A DNA stretch of 64,000 nucleotides from Pseudomonadota bacterium (lineage in GTDB: Bacteria > Pseudomonadota > Alphaproteobacteria > UBA2136 > JAPKEQ01): assembly GCA_036141575.1 (NCBI GenBank), contig JAYZXF010000006.1:1-64000 (forward strand), given 5' to 3'. The notes beneath the pieces are model-generated. The model saw only the letters and a program-made list of their open reading frames with translations. It made no database searches and was not told the origin of the DNA. The position numbers and the translations under genes are program-made. Below, in pieces: positions 45,958 to 57,100 of this stretch. Positions within the stretch are counted from its first letter, which is position 1, and each line of letters opens with the position of its first letter.

Positions 45958-46269
45958 ATGAATGTTATTGAAAACGGTGATAACACAACGAGTGTAATCC
46001 TAGATGAGAGTTTTGACTTTGAATCTCATAAAGCATTTAGAGATATGATTAAAAGCATTATTACAAAGCGCCCAGAGCACCTGATTATTGACTTTGGTAA
46101 GGTTGAGTACATTGACTCATCTGCCCTTGGTATGCTGATGCTTGCACGCCAAGAAGCCAGCACAATTGATTGCAAAATGAAGCTTGTAAATGTTGAAGAC
46201 GGCCACACGCTGAACGTTCTTAAGCTTGTAAAGTTTGACACTCTATTTGATATCGAAACAAAGGCGTAA
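45958..46269 (+). CDS. STAS anti-sigma-factor antagonist
   Basis: 103 residues. YIDSSALGMLMLAR holds the canonical phosphorylatable Ser (54 or 55) of SpoIIAA/RsbV-type antagonists. This is the expected substrate and partner of the kinase-phosphatase encoded 9 bases downstream, making a complete partner-switching module except for a visible sigma factor. Its target protein is unknown. Confidence 0.9.
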   Translation: MNVIENGDNTTSVILDESFDFESHKAFRDMIKSIITKRPEHLIIDFGKVEYIDSSALGMLMLARQEASTIDCKMKLVNVEDGHTLNVLKLVKFDTLFDIETKA

Positions 46270-46278
46270 CCCACACCT

Positions 46279-48219
46279 ATGGATTTAAACCATCTTCACT
46301 TTGACAGAAGCGTCCCACGCGCTGAACGTAAACCTTTCTACACACATATGACAGAAGGGTTCGGTGCACCAGAGAAAAGTATTCTCGTGACGAAGGAACT
46401 CCAGAAGAATCAGCTCTTCTTCACACCGCTCTACCACATCTACCTAATTGGAGATGATCTGAATGGTTTGATTGATCACCTTAAGGAGATTCCCGATCCT
46501 GAAGATGGCACAATCCTAACGATTATTGCCACAAGTGCATCGCTGCATAAAGCAGGCCTGCCAGAGCATATTGAGCTCTATCTTAAGCAACAAGAATACC
46601 TTGATCATGCACATGCCCATACGTTTAAACTTGCCTTGCAAGAAAGCGTTATGAATGCCATTGAACATGGTAATCTTGGCCTTTCAGAGAAAAAGAAAGA
46701 GTTTTCTCAAAAGTCAGATGGCCTCATCCAGTTCCATAAGCATGTGGAATCTCTCCTGAAAGAGGAAGAGCATGCCAACACACGTGTCATTGTGCGCGTT
46801 CATATGCAAGATGGACTCCTCTCTACAAGTATTGAAGACTTTGGTGAAGGCTTTGATTACCGAAGCGTTATGAAGGACTCTAAAAAACAAGCAAAAGATG
46901 ATTCTACTGCAGGCTCTGGCCGTGGGATTGATATCATGCTCCGCAGTACAATTCACTTTGGATTTGACCAAGGTGGTCGGCGCGTTAAGTTTGCTGTCCC
47001 AGCTCTAAACAGACCTGAAATTAGTAAACACCTGCGTCCAATTTCAACAGAAGAAATTAAAAATACGTCTAAAATTCTTCTGGTAGATGACCAAGAAATT
47101 AACGTCACGCAGATGAAAGAGTTTCTGATCCGTGATGGTTACAAACATATCTTTACAGCTGAAAATGGTATTGAGGCCGTTAAGGTGGCTGTAAACCAGC
47201 AACCAGACATTATCCTTATGGATATTATTATGCCTGAGATGGATGGTTTTGAAGCTTGTAAGCGTCTTAAAATTGCAGAGGCTACAGCAGATATTCCTGT
47301 TCTGTTCCTGTCTGGTCTTACAGATAGTGGTAACCGCGCACAGGGTTATACCCTTGGTGCCGTTGACTATATTAACAAGCCCATTGACCGCGACGAGTTT
47401 CTTGCGCGTACGCTTGTACACCTTCAAAACGGTTTGCAACGTCGCATGATGCGTTCTTACTCTGAGTATATTCGTAACGAGCTTCAAAAAGCACGTCTTT
47501 TCCAAAAGTCTCTGCTGCCTGATGATCAGCAGATTAAACGCATGATTGATACGCATAAAACCTACATTGAAATGGCAATGATCTCTTGTGATGAGCTGGC
47601 TGGTGACTACATTTCTGCCTATGAAATTGATGATGAGCACCTTGCTGTCATCATGGCAGACTTCACAGGACACGGCCTAAGCGCCGCCCTCCATACCATT
47701 TGGTTAGACGCAATTCTCAAAGAGCTTCAATCTTCTGCACATGACCCTGTTAAACTGATGAGTGATTTGAATGATAACCTCTTCAACGTACTCGCTGTTG
47801 AACAGTTTGCAACATGTTTCTACGGTGTTTTAAACACCAAGACCGGTGACTTTAAGTACATTAGTGCCGGCGCACCTGAAGTGCTACACTTTGACTCTAA
47901 AGGCGCTCTGCAAAAACCACTCAAAGCCGCCGGCCTTCCCCTTGGTATTATCCCAAGTAAAGATCTTGGCCTTGAGATGGAAACCATCACCCTACACAGC
48001 TGTGATTCACTCATGCTCTATAGTGACGCGTTGGTTGAAACAACGCACCGCGGTAAAAACATGTGGGATAAGTCTTATATTACAGGCCTAGCAGGACGCA
48101 TTCTTTCAGAAGAACAACCACTGCTTCATGGTATCAGAAAAGCCTTCTACCGTAGCGCTGATCTCCCGCTTCGCGACGATTTAAGCCTGATGACAATTGA
48201 ATGGCAGCCTGAAAAGTAA
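46279..48219 (+). CDS. RsbW-like ATPase / receiver / SpoIIE-RsbU phosphatase fusion
   Basis: 646 residues with three modules. About 100-245 is an anti-sigma kinase-type HATPase (N-box ESVMNAIEHGN, IEDFGEGFD, GSGRGIDIML). About 263-385 is a receiver (KILLVDDQEINV, phosphoacceptor in LMDIIMPEMDG, K in YINKPIDR). About 395-640 is a PP2C-type SpoIIE phosphatase (coiled coil LQKARLFQKSLLP, DELAGDYIS, ADFTGHGLSAA, LRDDLSLM). So kinase and phosphatase for the STAS protein may share one chain, gated by phosphorylation from CheA. This is the operon's likely output. Confidence 0.92.
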   Translation: MDLNHLHFDRSVPRAERKPFYTHMTEGFGAPEKSILVTKELQKNQLFFTPLYHIYLIGDDLNGLIDHLKEIPDPEDGTILTIIATSASLHKAGLPEHIELYLKQQEYLDHAHAHTFKLALQESVMNAIEHGNLGLSEKKKEFSQKSDGLIQFHKHVESLLKEEEHANTRVIVRVHMQDGLLSTSIEDFGEGFDYRSVMKDSKKQAKDDSTAGSGRGIDIMLRSTIHFGFDQGGRRVKFAVPALNRPEISKHLRPISTEEIKNTSKILLVDDQEINVTQMKEFLIRDGYKHIFTAENGIEAVKVAVNQQPDIILMDIIMPEMDGFEACKRLKIAEATADIPVLFLSGLTDSGNRAQGYTLGAVDYINKPIDRDEFLARTLVHLQNGLQRRMMRSYSEYIRNELQKARLFQKSLLPDDQQIKRMIDTHKTYIEMAMISCDELAGDYISAYEIDDEHLAVIMADFTGHGLSAALHTIWLDAILKELQSSAHDPVKLMSDLNDNLFNVLAVEQFATCFYGVLNTKTGDFKYISAGAPEVLHFDSKGALQKPLKAAGLPLGIIPSKDLGLEMETITLHSCDSLMLYSDALVETTHRGKNMWDKSYITGLAGRILSEEQPLLHGIRKAFYRSADLPLRDDLSLMTIEWQPEK

Positions 48220-48224
48220 GGCCT

Positions 48225-51200
48225 TTAGCCAAACACTCTCTTCCATAGTTTCTCAATGTCGTGCGTCACCAAAATGAGGCACGGCACAAGGAAGAGAATC
48301 ACAACTGTCGCAAACAAAATCCCCATCGCAAGAGATGTTACCATCGGGATCAGGAATTTCGCCTGCATGCTTTTCTCCATAAGAACAGGAAGTAGGCCGA
48401 GGCATGTACTGAAAGTTGTGAGTAGAATTGGTCTGAAACGTCTCTGAACGGCTCTGAGAGAACTTTCAAGCATATCCACACCACTTCGTGCATGTGTGTT
48501 GAGATAATCCACCAGAACCACGCTATCGTTTACCACAACTCCGCTCAGTGCCACCATACCAAACAGTGAAATAAAGCTTAAATCTTGTCCGAGAATATAG
48601 TGACCAAGAATAGCTCCCGCTAACCCAAACGGAATAGCCGTCATAATAATAAATGGCTGTACATAACTTCGCAGCTGTGCACCAAGCAGTACAAAGATAA
48701 GAAGTAATGCCACGAGCATGTTACGCCCAAGGCTGGCAAGGTCTTCACTTTGCTCACGGCTCTCCCCTTCAAAGGAGAACTGAAGCCCTTGGTAGGTATC
48801 TTGCAGCGTTGGCAGAATATCCATTTGCAGCTTCGCCATAATATCTGTTGGTGTTGTCTTTTCAATGTCTGCATCTGCTGTCACGCTCACAATACGGCGC
48901 GTATTATAGGTTTCAATTTGTGAGAACCCAGTTTGCGTTTCAATATCCGCCACATCAGCCAAAGGCACTTGGCGTCCATCAGGGAGTTTAATTTTAAGGC
49001 TACGCAGAGACTGTCTATCACGACGGTCTTCTTTCGGGTAGCGTACATACACAACCACTTCATTACGGCCACGCTGCAAACGTTGCGCTTCAAGGCCAAA
49101 GTATGCTGCACGCAATTGTGAACCAAGCTCAGATGGCGTGAGACCAACGGCACGACCTGCATCATTCAGCTTAAACAGATACTCTGTCTTACCCACATCA
49201 AAACTATCTTTCACGTTCACGGCACCGTCTACCGTTTGCATGTAAGCCTTTAGTTTTTCTGCCGCCTCACTCAACATGTCCTCATCACGGTGAGAGAGCC
49301 ATACTTCTACATCTGGCTCATCACCAATAATAGAACTTCTAAAGTCGAGAGATTCAACACCTGTGAGATGGTCAAGTTTATCACGAATCATATTTCCGAT
49401 ACTTGATGCAGGAAGCTCTCTAAAGTCAGATGGCACAAGCTGTACAATCACCTGTCCGAGGTTATTAGCAGAGCCACCACCAGTCCCTGCATCAGGGCCA
49501 GCTGTTTCTGCTGTTGTTGCACCAATTGTTACAGAAAGGTTATCGTAAATACTGCCACCTGTACGTTTTTGGTCTAATTCATCACGCACTTCAATCGCTG
49601 CTTTTTCAACTTCCAGCGTCGCATGTTCTGTGAGTTTAAACGGTGTTCCTTGCGGCATTGTCACTGTAATCTTAATTTGGTCGCCTTCAACATTCGGGAA
49701 GAACACAAAACGGATCACGCCACCTTGCACCATAGAGACAATAATAATTGCTGCCGCCACAAAGAACGTCAGCGTTGCATAGCGATATACCAGAAGCTTT
49801 TTACCAACTGGAGTCAGAATGTAATCAATAAACCAGCCGAGCATCTTAGAAAATCCATTACGGATATCCTTCATAATACCAAGGCTCCACGTTGTACCAC
49901 TTGAAAGGTGAGCAGGTAGAATAAAGTACGCTTCAAGAAGTGAGATAAAGAGAATAGGAATCACCACTGCAGGAATCACCGCAATAATTTGCCCTAGCGT
50001 ACCTGTACTAAACATAAGCGGTGCAAATGCACAAATGGTTGTGAGTACCCCCACCGTTACAGGCGCGAGAACGCGACGCACACCAATAATAGTCGACTGT
50101 GGATCTTTCGGGCGTTTTTCCTGAGAGTCAAAAATACTCTCACCCATAATAATGCCATCATCGACAACCACCCCAAGCACAACAATGAGTGCAAAGAGTG
50201 TAATCATATTCATGCTGTAACCCATGAAGTGGATCAACATCAAACCACCAAAGAATGAAATTGGAATCGCAGCACTTGTCCAGAAAGCCAGTTTCAGATC
50301 TAGGAAGAGAAGAAGGATCAAGAAGACCAACATAAATCCAAGAATACCATTACGGGCCATAAGGCTGATACGGTCTTTCAAAGCAACTGTTTCATCACTT
50401 TGAAGTGAAAGCGTTACACCTTTTGGAAGCTCTACAGTTTCAAGGTATGTTTTAATGTCAGAGGCAACAGTTAGCGTGTCTGCGCTATCTGCACGTTGCA
50501 CATCAATAAAACCTGCTGCTTCGCCGTTAAAACGGCTAATCAAATTGGTATCTGTAAAGTCATCAACAATGCGCGCAACATCACCCAGAGTCAGCACTGA
50601 ACCATCAGGCAGAGTCTTAATCGCGACGCTTTTAAACTCATCTTCTACGTAACGTTTTTCCTGAACACGAAGTAAAATATCCTCTGATGCAGTTTGCATT
50701 TGTCCTGCTGGCACATCTACCGAGTAAGCCTGAACAGCCGCACGTACATCGGCCAAAGACAGGTCGTAATAATCCAACTGCGCTTGCGGCACTTCAATAG
50801 AAATTTCATAGTCTCTCACCCCACGAATTACCGTGACAGCCACACCCGGAATTTGGCGAATATTTTCTTCAATACTCTCCACCCAGAACTTCAACGTCTT
50901 CTCATCCACATCGCCATGCACAGCAAGAGACATCACGTTTGGTGTTGCACGTGCCTTAGTAATAATGGGGCGCTCTGCATCCTCAGGCGGAAAATCAACA
51001 AGACTGTTTACCGCGGTTTCTACATCGTTATACACATCATCAGGATTCACAAAATCTGTGAGCTGCACCATGATTGTGCCATGCCCTTCCGAGGCTGTTG
51101 CCGTAATACGTTTTACGCCATTAATGCCAGAAAGAGACTCTTCCACACGACTGGTTACACCTTCCGCCACTTCATATGGCGTTGCACCTGGGTAAGGCAC

Positions 51201-51380
51201 ACTTACTGTAATCAGTTTCGGGTCAATACTTGGAAACGTTTCTGTACGCATGTTCATCAAACTGACAAACCCACCAAGAATAAACAAAAGCATCAAAATA
51301 TTGGCAGCGACATGGTTATGTAAAAACCAATCAATTAGACCTGTTTTATGGCGATGCGGCGTTGGTGCAGAATGGAACAT
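48225..51380 (-). CDS. RND-type multidrug (HAE1-like) efflux permease
   Basis: 1051 residues with the usual 12-helix, two-loop layout. The TM4 proton-relay pair is visible in GVVVDDGIIMGESIF (Asp-Asp around 407-408), which separates it from the metal-type CusA earlier in the window. Other landmarks are NILMLLFILGGFVSL near the start, VSVPYPGATPYEVAEGV and the C-terminal GMVALSGVVVNDSVVLVDYL. It is downstream of MFP and OMF genes on the same strand. Substrate range is unknown. It is convergent with the RsbU-like gene (5-base gap). Confidence 0.92.
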   Translation of the reverse strand: MFHSAPTPHRHKTGLIDWFLHNHVAANILMLLFILGGFVSLMNMRTETFPSIDPKLITVSVPYPGATPYEVAEGVTSRVEESLSGINGVKRITATASEGHGTIMVQLTDFVNPDDVYNDVETAVNSLVDFPPEDAERPIITKARATPNVMSLAVHGDVDEKTLKFWVESIEENIRQIPGVAVTVIRGVRDYEISIEVPQAQLDYYDLSLADVRAAVQAYSVDVPAGQMQTASEDILLRVQEKRYVEDEFKSVAIKTLPDGSVLTLGDVARIVDDFTDTNLISRFNGEAAGFIDVQRADSADTLTVASDIKTYLETVELPKGVTLSLQSDETVALKDRISLMARNGILGFMLVFLILLLFLDLKLAFWTSAAIPISFFGGLMLIHFMGYSMNMITLFALIVVLGVVVDDGIIMGESIFDSQEKRPKDPQSTIIGVRRVLAPVTVGVLTTICAFAPLMFSTGTLGQIIAVIPAVVIPILFISLLEAYFILPAHLSSGTTWSLGIMKDIRNGFSKMLGWFIDYILTPVGKKLLVYRYATLTFFVAAAIIIVSMVQGGVIRFVFFPNVEGDQIKITVTMPQGTPFKLTEHATLEVEKAAIEVRDELDQKRTGGSIYDNLSVTIGATTAETAGPDAGTGGGSANNLGQVIVQLVPSDFRELPASSIGNMIRDKLDHLTGVESLDFRSSIIGDEPDVEVWLSHRDEDMLSEAAEKLKAYMQTVDGAVNVKDSFDVGKTEYLFKLNDAGRAVGLTPSELGSQLRAAYFGLEAQRLQRGRNEVVVYVRYPKEDRRDRQSLRSLKIKLPDGRQVPLADVADIETQTGFSQIETYNTRRIVSVTADADIEKTTPTDIMAKLQMDILPTLQDTYQGLQFSFEGESREQSEDLASLGRNMLVALLLIFVLLGAQLRSYVQPFIIMTAIPFGLAGAILGHYILGQDLSFISLFGMVALSGVVVNDSVVLVDYLNTHARSGVDMLESSLRAVQRRFRPILLTTFSTCLGLLPVLMEKSMQAKFLIPMVTSLAMGILFATVVILFLVPCLILVTHDIEKLWKRVFG

Positions 51381-51388
51381 TGAGGTAA

Positions 51389-52543
51389 CTACCCTTCCCC
51401 ATTCAAGCGTTCAACTGTCATGCCATCAATGGCACCAGACAGACGACTTTTCACAACTGTAAGAGCACCGCCACGGCTACGAATCGCCACGTGATCTTTA
51501 TTGCGGTAAATAATCTCAGGCACAAATGAAGACACCGTATTATCTGTATTATACACCCACACTTTACCATCTGATTGGAGCGCACTCACTGGAAGTTTAA
51601 GGACGTCTTGCTCTACAGGCCCCTTAAGGAAAACCTTAGCCAACTGCCCTGGATACAGATAAGATTCACGCTCTTTAAAGTCAAAGTACACAGGTGTAAA
51701 ACGTGTTGTACTTTCTGCAAACACATCCCCTTGGCGCAAGATGACTGGCACGCGGTGCATGCTCCCGAGATACTCAACTTCAATTTCAGCTTCAGCCTTC
51801 TCACTTGAGATCATCCAGTCTAGCTGTTCAGCATCCAACGTAACACGGGTTTGTAGTTTTTCAGCGTTGTAAGCTGTGCCGTATGACTGGCCTGCTTGTA
51901 GATACTGCCCTTCAATCACGCGGCTTTCAACAACCACACCATCAAACGGAAACAAGAAAGAGGTTCTCACCAAATCTCTCTTTGCGTTTTCAAGTGCTGC
52001 GCGTGCAGATGTAACAGCAGCTTCAGCTTGCCTCAGCTGAGGGGCGCGAGACACAAGCTCAGGAATCTCTTTTGAGCCGTGTAAGACTTTCCATTCTTTC
52101 ACTGCAGCCGAGGACTCAGCGCGCTCAAGAGCTAGGGCTGTTTTAGCTTGCGCAAGCTCGCTATCACGCTGCGCGACAAGGAGCTCATAATCGCTGGTAT
52201 CAATTTGGAATAGTGGCTGGCCAGCCTTAAAGTTTGCACCACTTCTTGCTGAAGCATTTACTTTCACAACACGGCCGCTTACTTCTGGCGTGAGCTGAAG
52301 TTCGCTCGGTGCTTCAACAAGGCCCGGCACAGAAAATTCTACATGGTAAGGTGCAGGTGAAACATTCATCACATCCACAATTGTGCGCTTACTTTCAGCC
52401 TTCTTCACTTGCGGAAGGGCTTTGTTTGTTTTCAAAGCATTTGAGGCCATGAATGACCCCACAATGAACGCAATAATCAAAATAAGCTGCAAGAGTCCTT
52501 TTGCGACATCCTTGCTTGAATGGGCACCGTTATCCTTGTCCAT
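51389..52543 (-). CDS. RND periplasmic adaptor (MFP/HlyD family)
   Basis: 384 residues. An N-terminal signal-anchor (GLLQLILIIAFIVGSFM) precedes the lipoyl halves (VVKVNASARSGANFKAGQPL and TSFLFPFDGVVVESRVIEGQ), a coiled-coil hairpin and a beta-barrel (LYPGQLAKVFLKGP). It links the permease to the outer-membrane channel. It overlaps the OMF gene by 14 bases and lies 8 bases before the permease. Confidence 0.92.
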   Translation of the reverse strand: MDKDNGAHSSKDVAKGLLQLILIIAFIVGSFMASNALKTNKALPQVKKAESKRTIVDVMNVSPAPYHVEFSVPGLVEAPSELQLTPEVSGRVVKVNASARSGANFKAGQPLFQIDTSDYELLVAQRDSELAQAKTALALERAESSAAVKEWKVLHGSKEIPELVSRAPQLRQAEAAVTSARAALENAKRDLVRTSFLFPFDGVVVESRVIEGQYLQAGQSYGTAYNAEKLQTRVTLDAEQLDWMISSEKAEAEIEVEYLGSMHRVPVILRQGDVFAESTTRFTPVYFDFKERESYLYPGQLAKVFLKGPVEQDVLKLPVSALQSDGKVWVYNTDNTVSSFVPEIIYRNKDHVAIRSRGGALTVVKSRLSGAIDGMTVERLNGEG

Positions 52544-54017
52544 TACTATCCTTTCTCATCAACTTAACGAGGAACATATCCTCGGCTGGATCTGTTTCTG
52601 CAGGCTCTTCTGGCTGTTCTGGCTCTGCAAACCAATCACCACCAAGAGCAAGATAAAGCTCAATACGCTTTTGCCACTGTTCGCTCACAAGCGTGACATA
52701 ACGTTGCTCTGTCCCAAGGCGGCTTTGCTGAATATCTAGATATGTTTTCAGAGGAATCATACCCTGTGTGTAACGTGTGTAGTAAATCTCTTCGCTGGCA
52801 CGCATCGCTTCAAGAGAGGCTTTCAGAGCAGTACGTTCTTTGCGCAGAGCCTCTTCAGCCATTAGCGCTGTTTCAACTTCTTTCAGAGCTGTGAGGACTG
52901 TTTCCGTGTAAGCGTAAACAAGTTCCTCTGTTTGGGCTTTACGCAGGCGAATTTGCGCACGCAGACGGCCACCTTCAAACAGTTTTTGTGTAATACCTGC
53001 AGCAATAGAGCCAGCAACCTGCTCAGAACGGAACAGTCGCGAAAACTCTGTTGCTGTAAAACCAAGGCTTCCACTCACTGTCAGATCTGGGTAAAGATCT
53101 GCTACTGCCACACCAATGTTTGCGTTTGAGGCTTTCAAGCGCAGTTCTGAGGCTTTCAAGTCTGGACGACGGTCAAGCAGTGATGCTGGAGAGTCCATCG
53201 CAAAAAGTTCAGGCTCAGCATCAAAATCAAAGGTAATATTTTCAGCCATAGATGTGCCAATCTTCTGACCGAGCAGTACATCGTAAGAGAATAGCAAGGT
53301 CTTCAAAGCACGTTCTGCGCTTTGGAAGTTTGCTTTTGCTGTGCTCATCGCTTCTTCAGCCAGAAGTACATCACCAGAAGTTACACCGTTTGCACCAGAC
53401 TCGTAACGCTGTTTAAGCAGCATGTGTGTACGTTCACGATTTTTAAAGGCATCTTCAGCCAAGAAAGTTTGTTTCTTTTGAGCTGCAATTTGAATACGTA
53501 AAGAAATAAGCTCTGCAATAAGGCTATGCGTGACCGCTTCTGCATCAAACTTTGACGCCTTAAACGAGGCGCGTGAAGATTCATAAGTACGGCGTACTTT
53601 ACCAAATACATCCAACTGCCAAGAGAGTGCGCCTGTTGCACTAAAACTGTTGCTATAAGTGCGGCTGCCTGTGCCTGTTGGTGTACCCGAACGGCTGGCA
53701 TCGCCTGTGGCGCTAAAGCTTGGAAGGAACCCTGCCAGGCTACTTCTTAAATTTTCTTCTGATTGCAGCACACGTGCGCCAGCTTGCTTCACGTCAAGGT
53801 TTTGCTTCAGCAAAGTCTCAACAGAGACGTTCAGCGCATCGTCCTCAAAGCCATGCCACCATAGGCCCATGCTTTGTGTTTCTGCTACATTTTCAGAGGC
53901 ATTCAAAAAAGAAGATGTAGTAAGATTATCTGTATTTGGACGTACAAAATCAGGCCCTACAGAGCAGGCCGTAAGCATTACCGTAGAGGCAATAAGAACT
54001 GTGTTTAATTTCAGCAC
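52530..54017 (-). CDS. NodT-family outer membrane efflux lipoprotein
   Basis: 495 residues. The signal peptide ends in a lipobox LTAC with Cys18, then SVGPDFVRP, the standard NodT/OprM opening. The body has the paired TolC repeats (SWQLDVFGKVRRTYESSRA; SASLLDRRPDLKASELRLKA equivalent reads SPASLLDRRPDLKASELRL; SLGFTATEFSRLF). It forms the exit channel of the pump. It is first in the OMF-MFP-permease operon, so its upstream 54018-54121 should hold the promoter. Confidence 0.93.
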   Translation of the reverse strand: MLKLNTVLIASTVMLTACSVGPDFVRPNTDNLTTSSFLNASENVAETQSMGLWWHGFEDDALNVSVETLLKQNLDVKQAGARVLQSEENLRSSLAGFLPSFSATGDASRSGTPTGTGSRTYSNSFSATGALSWQLDVFGKVRRTYESSRASFKASKFDAEAVTHSLIAELISLRIQIAAQKKQTFLAEDAFKNRERTHMLLKQRYESGANGVTSGDVLLAEEAMSTAKANFQSAERALKTLLFSYDVLLGQKIGTSMAENITFDFDAEPELFAMDSPASLLDRRPDLKASELRLKASNANIGVAVADLYPDLTVSGSLGFTATEFSRLFRSEQVAGSIAAGITQKLFEGGRLRAQIRLRKAQTEELVYAYTETVLTALKEVETALMAEEALRKERTALKASLEAMRASEEIYYTRYTQGMIPLKTYLDIQQSRLGTEQRYVTLVSEQWQKRIELYLALGGDWFAEPEQPEEPAETDPAEDMFLVKLMRKDSNGQG

Positions 54018-54121
54018 GTATTCTTTTCTTCTTTTTCGCCCGTTTAGACAGCCCTAACGGTAGCACAAAACGTGCCATTTAGGCGACCTTTGTTTCATGA
54101 AAATGGAAAGATTTTTTAAGG

Positions 54122-57100
54122 CTAATGTGCCTTGCGCATGCGGTGCACAATTTCTAGAGTTTTACTGTAAATGTGCTCTAGCTCTTTCATGTGACCATTT
54201 TCTTCAAAATCACCCGGTTTCATTTCAGCATTTGCACAAATTTCAGCAAGCGCATTCGCACCAATATTCCAAGAAGAGCCCTTAAGTTTATGAGCCGCAA
54301 CAATCCATTCTTTTGAACCAATAGGCTCTGTTCTCATTTGTTCTAAGCTTTCTGCAAGCGTACTCTCATAAGCAACAAGAATCATCTTCTGGAGCTCTTC
54401 ATCACCCATCGTAATATCCTCAAATCTCTCTAAGCTAAATAAATCTGGCATTTTTTCTTCTTTTTCTACTTTTCCTTTAATATCCTCATGAGGCATATCA
54501 TGCATTTCATCTCTTTCCCAAGCTTCAATAGCCTGCAACACTGTTTCCGATGTCACAGGCTTAGTTAGAAATCCATTCATGCCTACCTCAAGACAACGTT
54601 CTTTATCTGTTTTAGAGGCATTTGCCGTAAGGGCAATCACATGCAATGGATCTTTCACCAATGTATTGGCTTCATGTTCTCTCAAAATACGTGTGGCTGT
54701 CAAACCGTCCATCACAGGCATCTGCATATCCATAAGCACAAGATCAAAGTCACCACTATCAATCATAGTGAGAGCCTCTTTACCATTGCCTGCAATTTCA
54801 ACACTGCACCCAAAACCTGTAATAATTTTCTCTGCCACTTTTTGGTTTACAACATCATCTTCTACCACAAGCACACGGTAGTCTCGGCGCATACTATCCT
54901 TACTTTCACTTACTTTACCTGTTTTAAGTTTTTGACTGGTAATAAAGCCTTTATGCCCCTCTTTAAAGAGCTTAAGAACTTTATGAATATCACCATCTTT
55001 AAACGGCTTAGAAAGAAGACTGCTAAACCCTGCATCCTCAAATGTTTTATAATCTCCACGCAACGAAATCGGTACGAGCGCAAGAGAAGAAACATGCTGG
55101 CAGCATCTCTTTTTAATTTTCATAAGCTTCTTCAAATCACTCTGAATATCATCACTCACAAAGAACTCACGAATAATAGCATCGTAATTATCATCAGGAA
55201 GAGTTTCTGCTTCCTCAATAGTTGGCATAGACACAAAATCAACGCCCCAATATTCCATATATTCTTTTAGGAGATGGGTCGTTGTTGGCTTATGGCTAAT
55301 AGATAGAACGCGCATACCTTCCAAGCTGCCCTTCATCTCATCCACGTCTTCTTCACCCTTAGCAACCTCAACAGTAAACCAGAAGGTAGATCCTTCTCCA
55401 AGCAGGCTGCTCACCCCAATATCACCGTTCATAATTTCAGAAAGCTGCTTACAAATTGCAAGACCAAGACCTGTTCCGCCAAACTTTCTTGTTGTGCTTT
55501 CATCTGCTTGGGTAAAACGCCCAAAGACATCAGAAAGACGATCTTTTGGAATACCGATTCCGGTATCCTCCACCTCAAATTTCAAGAGGGATTTTTCACC
55601 AGTAATATGTGCGTATTCCTGCACATTAATGAGAATATGTCCCGTATCCGTAAACTTAATGGCGTTGTTCACAAGGTTAGTCAGGATCTGCTTGATGCGC
55701 CCCGGATCGGCCATAATATGGCGCGGTGTCCCTGGCTTAAAGCGTACAGCAAGGTCAACCCCTTTCTCTTCTGCAGAGGCCGCAAAGATATCAGCCACAT
55801 CATCTACAAGATCACTCAAACAAAACCGCACAGGTTCAAGTGTCAGAGCACCTGCTTCAATTTTTGAGAAATCAAGAATATCATTAATGACACTTTGCAA
55901 AGATTCAGCCGATTTTTTAATCGTGCAAGCAAACTCTTCCTGCTCAGATTCCAGCTCACATTGCAGCAGCAGATCAGTCATACCAATAACACCATTCATC
56001 GGTGTTCTCAGTTCATGACTCATATTGGCAAGGAACTGTGATTTTGCATCACTCTTTCTACGCTCACTCTCCGCTTGCTTCTCTGCTGAAATATCACGGA
56101 TCATGGCTGTATAGCTTTCACGTCCTTCAAAGTAGATACGCGAAATACTCAGCTCAATTGGAATGCTTTGCCCGTCATCCGTCAGAACTTCATACTCCTT
56201 ACGGGCAGAGCCTGTCTCTTGCACATAGTTCTTAATGCTGAAGTTTTTATGACCGGTTACACGCAAAATATCAGGAATCATTTCCTGAATGGTTTTGCTC
56301 AACACGTTTGATTCCTTCTCCTTAAAAATAAGAAGAGCAGACTTATTACAAGATGAAATTTCCCCACCAGCCTGCAGGGTCATAATTCCGTCAGCAGCAT
56401 ATTCAATAACCGCCTGATACTCAGCACGGCTCCTCTCTACCCGACGACTTGAAATTTCCAAACTATGCAGGGCCTGATCTTTTAAGGCCTCAGATTCTAA
56501 AATAGCGCGCTGCCATTTTCGTAAAATAAACCAACCAACAAGCCAGCCCAATGACACAATCAACAATATCCCACCAGCGAGAATAATTTTACGAATAAGA
56601 CTCTCTTGCAAGGCCTGTACTTCTTGCGTAACAAGCTCATCCACCCCCTCACTAATCATCCTTAAGTTTTCATCAAGGATTTCGGAATATGTCTGATGTT
56701 CATAACCAATAAGCATATCAAGGGCCTCTTCGGTATAGTCAGCATCCCTTAAAAGAAAAGCTGAGTGATGAATATCCATAATACGGTCATGGGCCGCGTT
56801 GATTTTTTCAGCATATAAACCAATCACGCGAGGCGCCCTTACCTCTAACTTTTCAAAAACTTCCTCCATTTTCACACGGTACATCGCATAGGCATCTTGC
56901 CATTTATTTTCACCTGTAAGCACATGCATTTGCGCTGCATTATTCATCAAACCATTGTAATAGAGAATCTGCACTTCAATAGCTTTTGTCTCTAAAAGCA
57001 CAGCCTGTTTTTCTTTGTAGGTTTGATAAGCGTCAAAAATGGTAAAGAGGACGGCTGCGAGAGAAATTAAACTCAAAGCAATAACAGCAGCGAGAAGATA

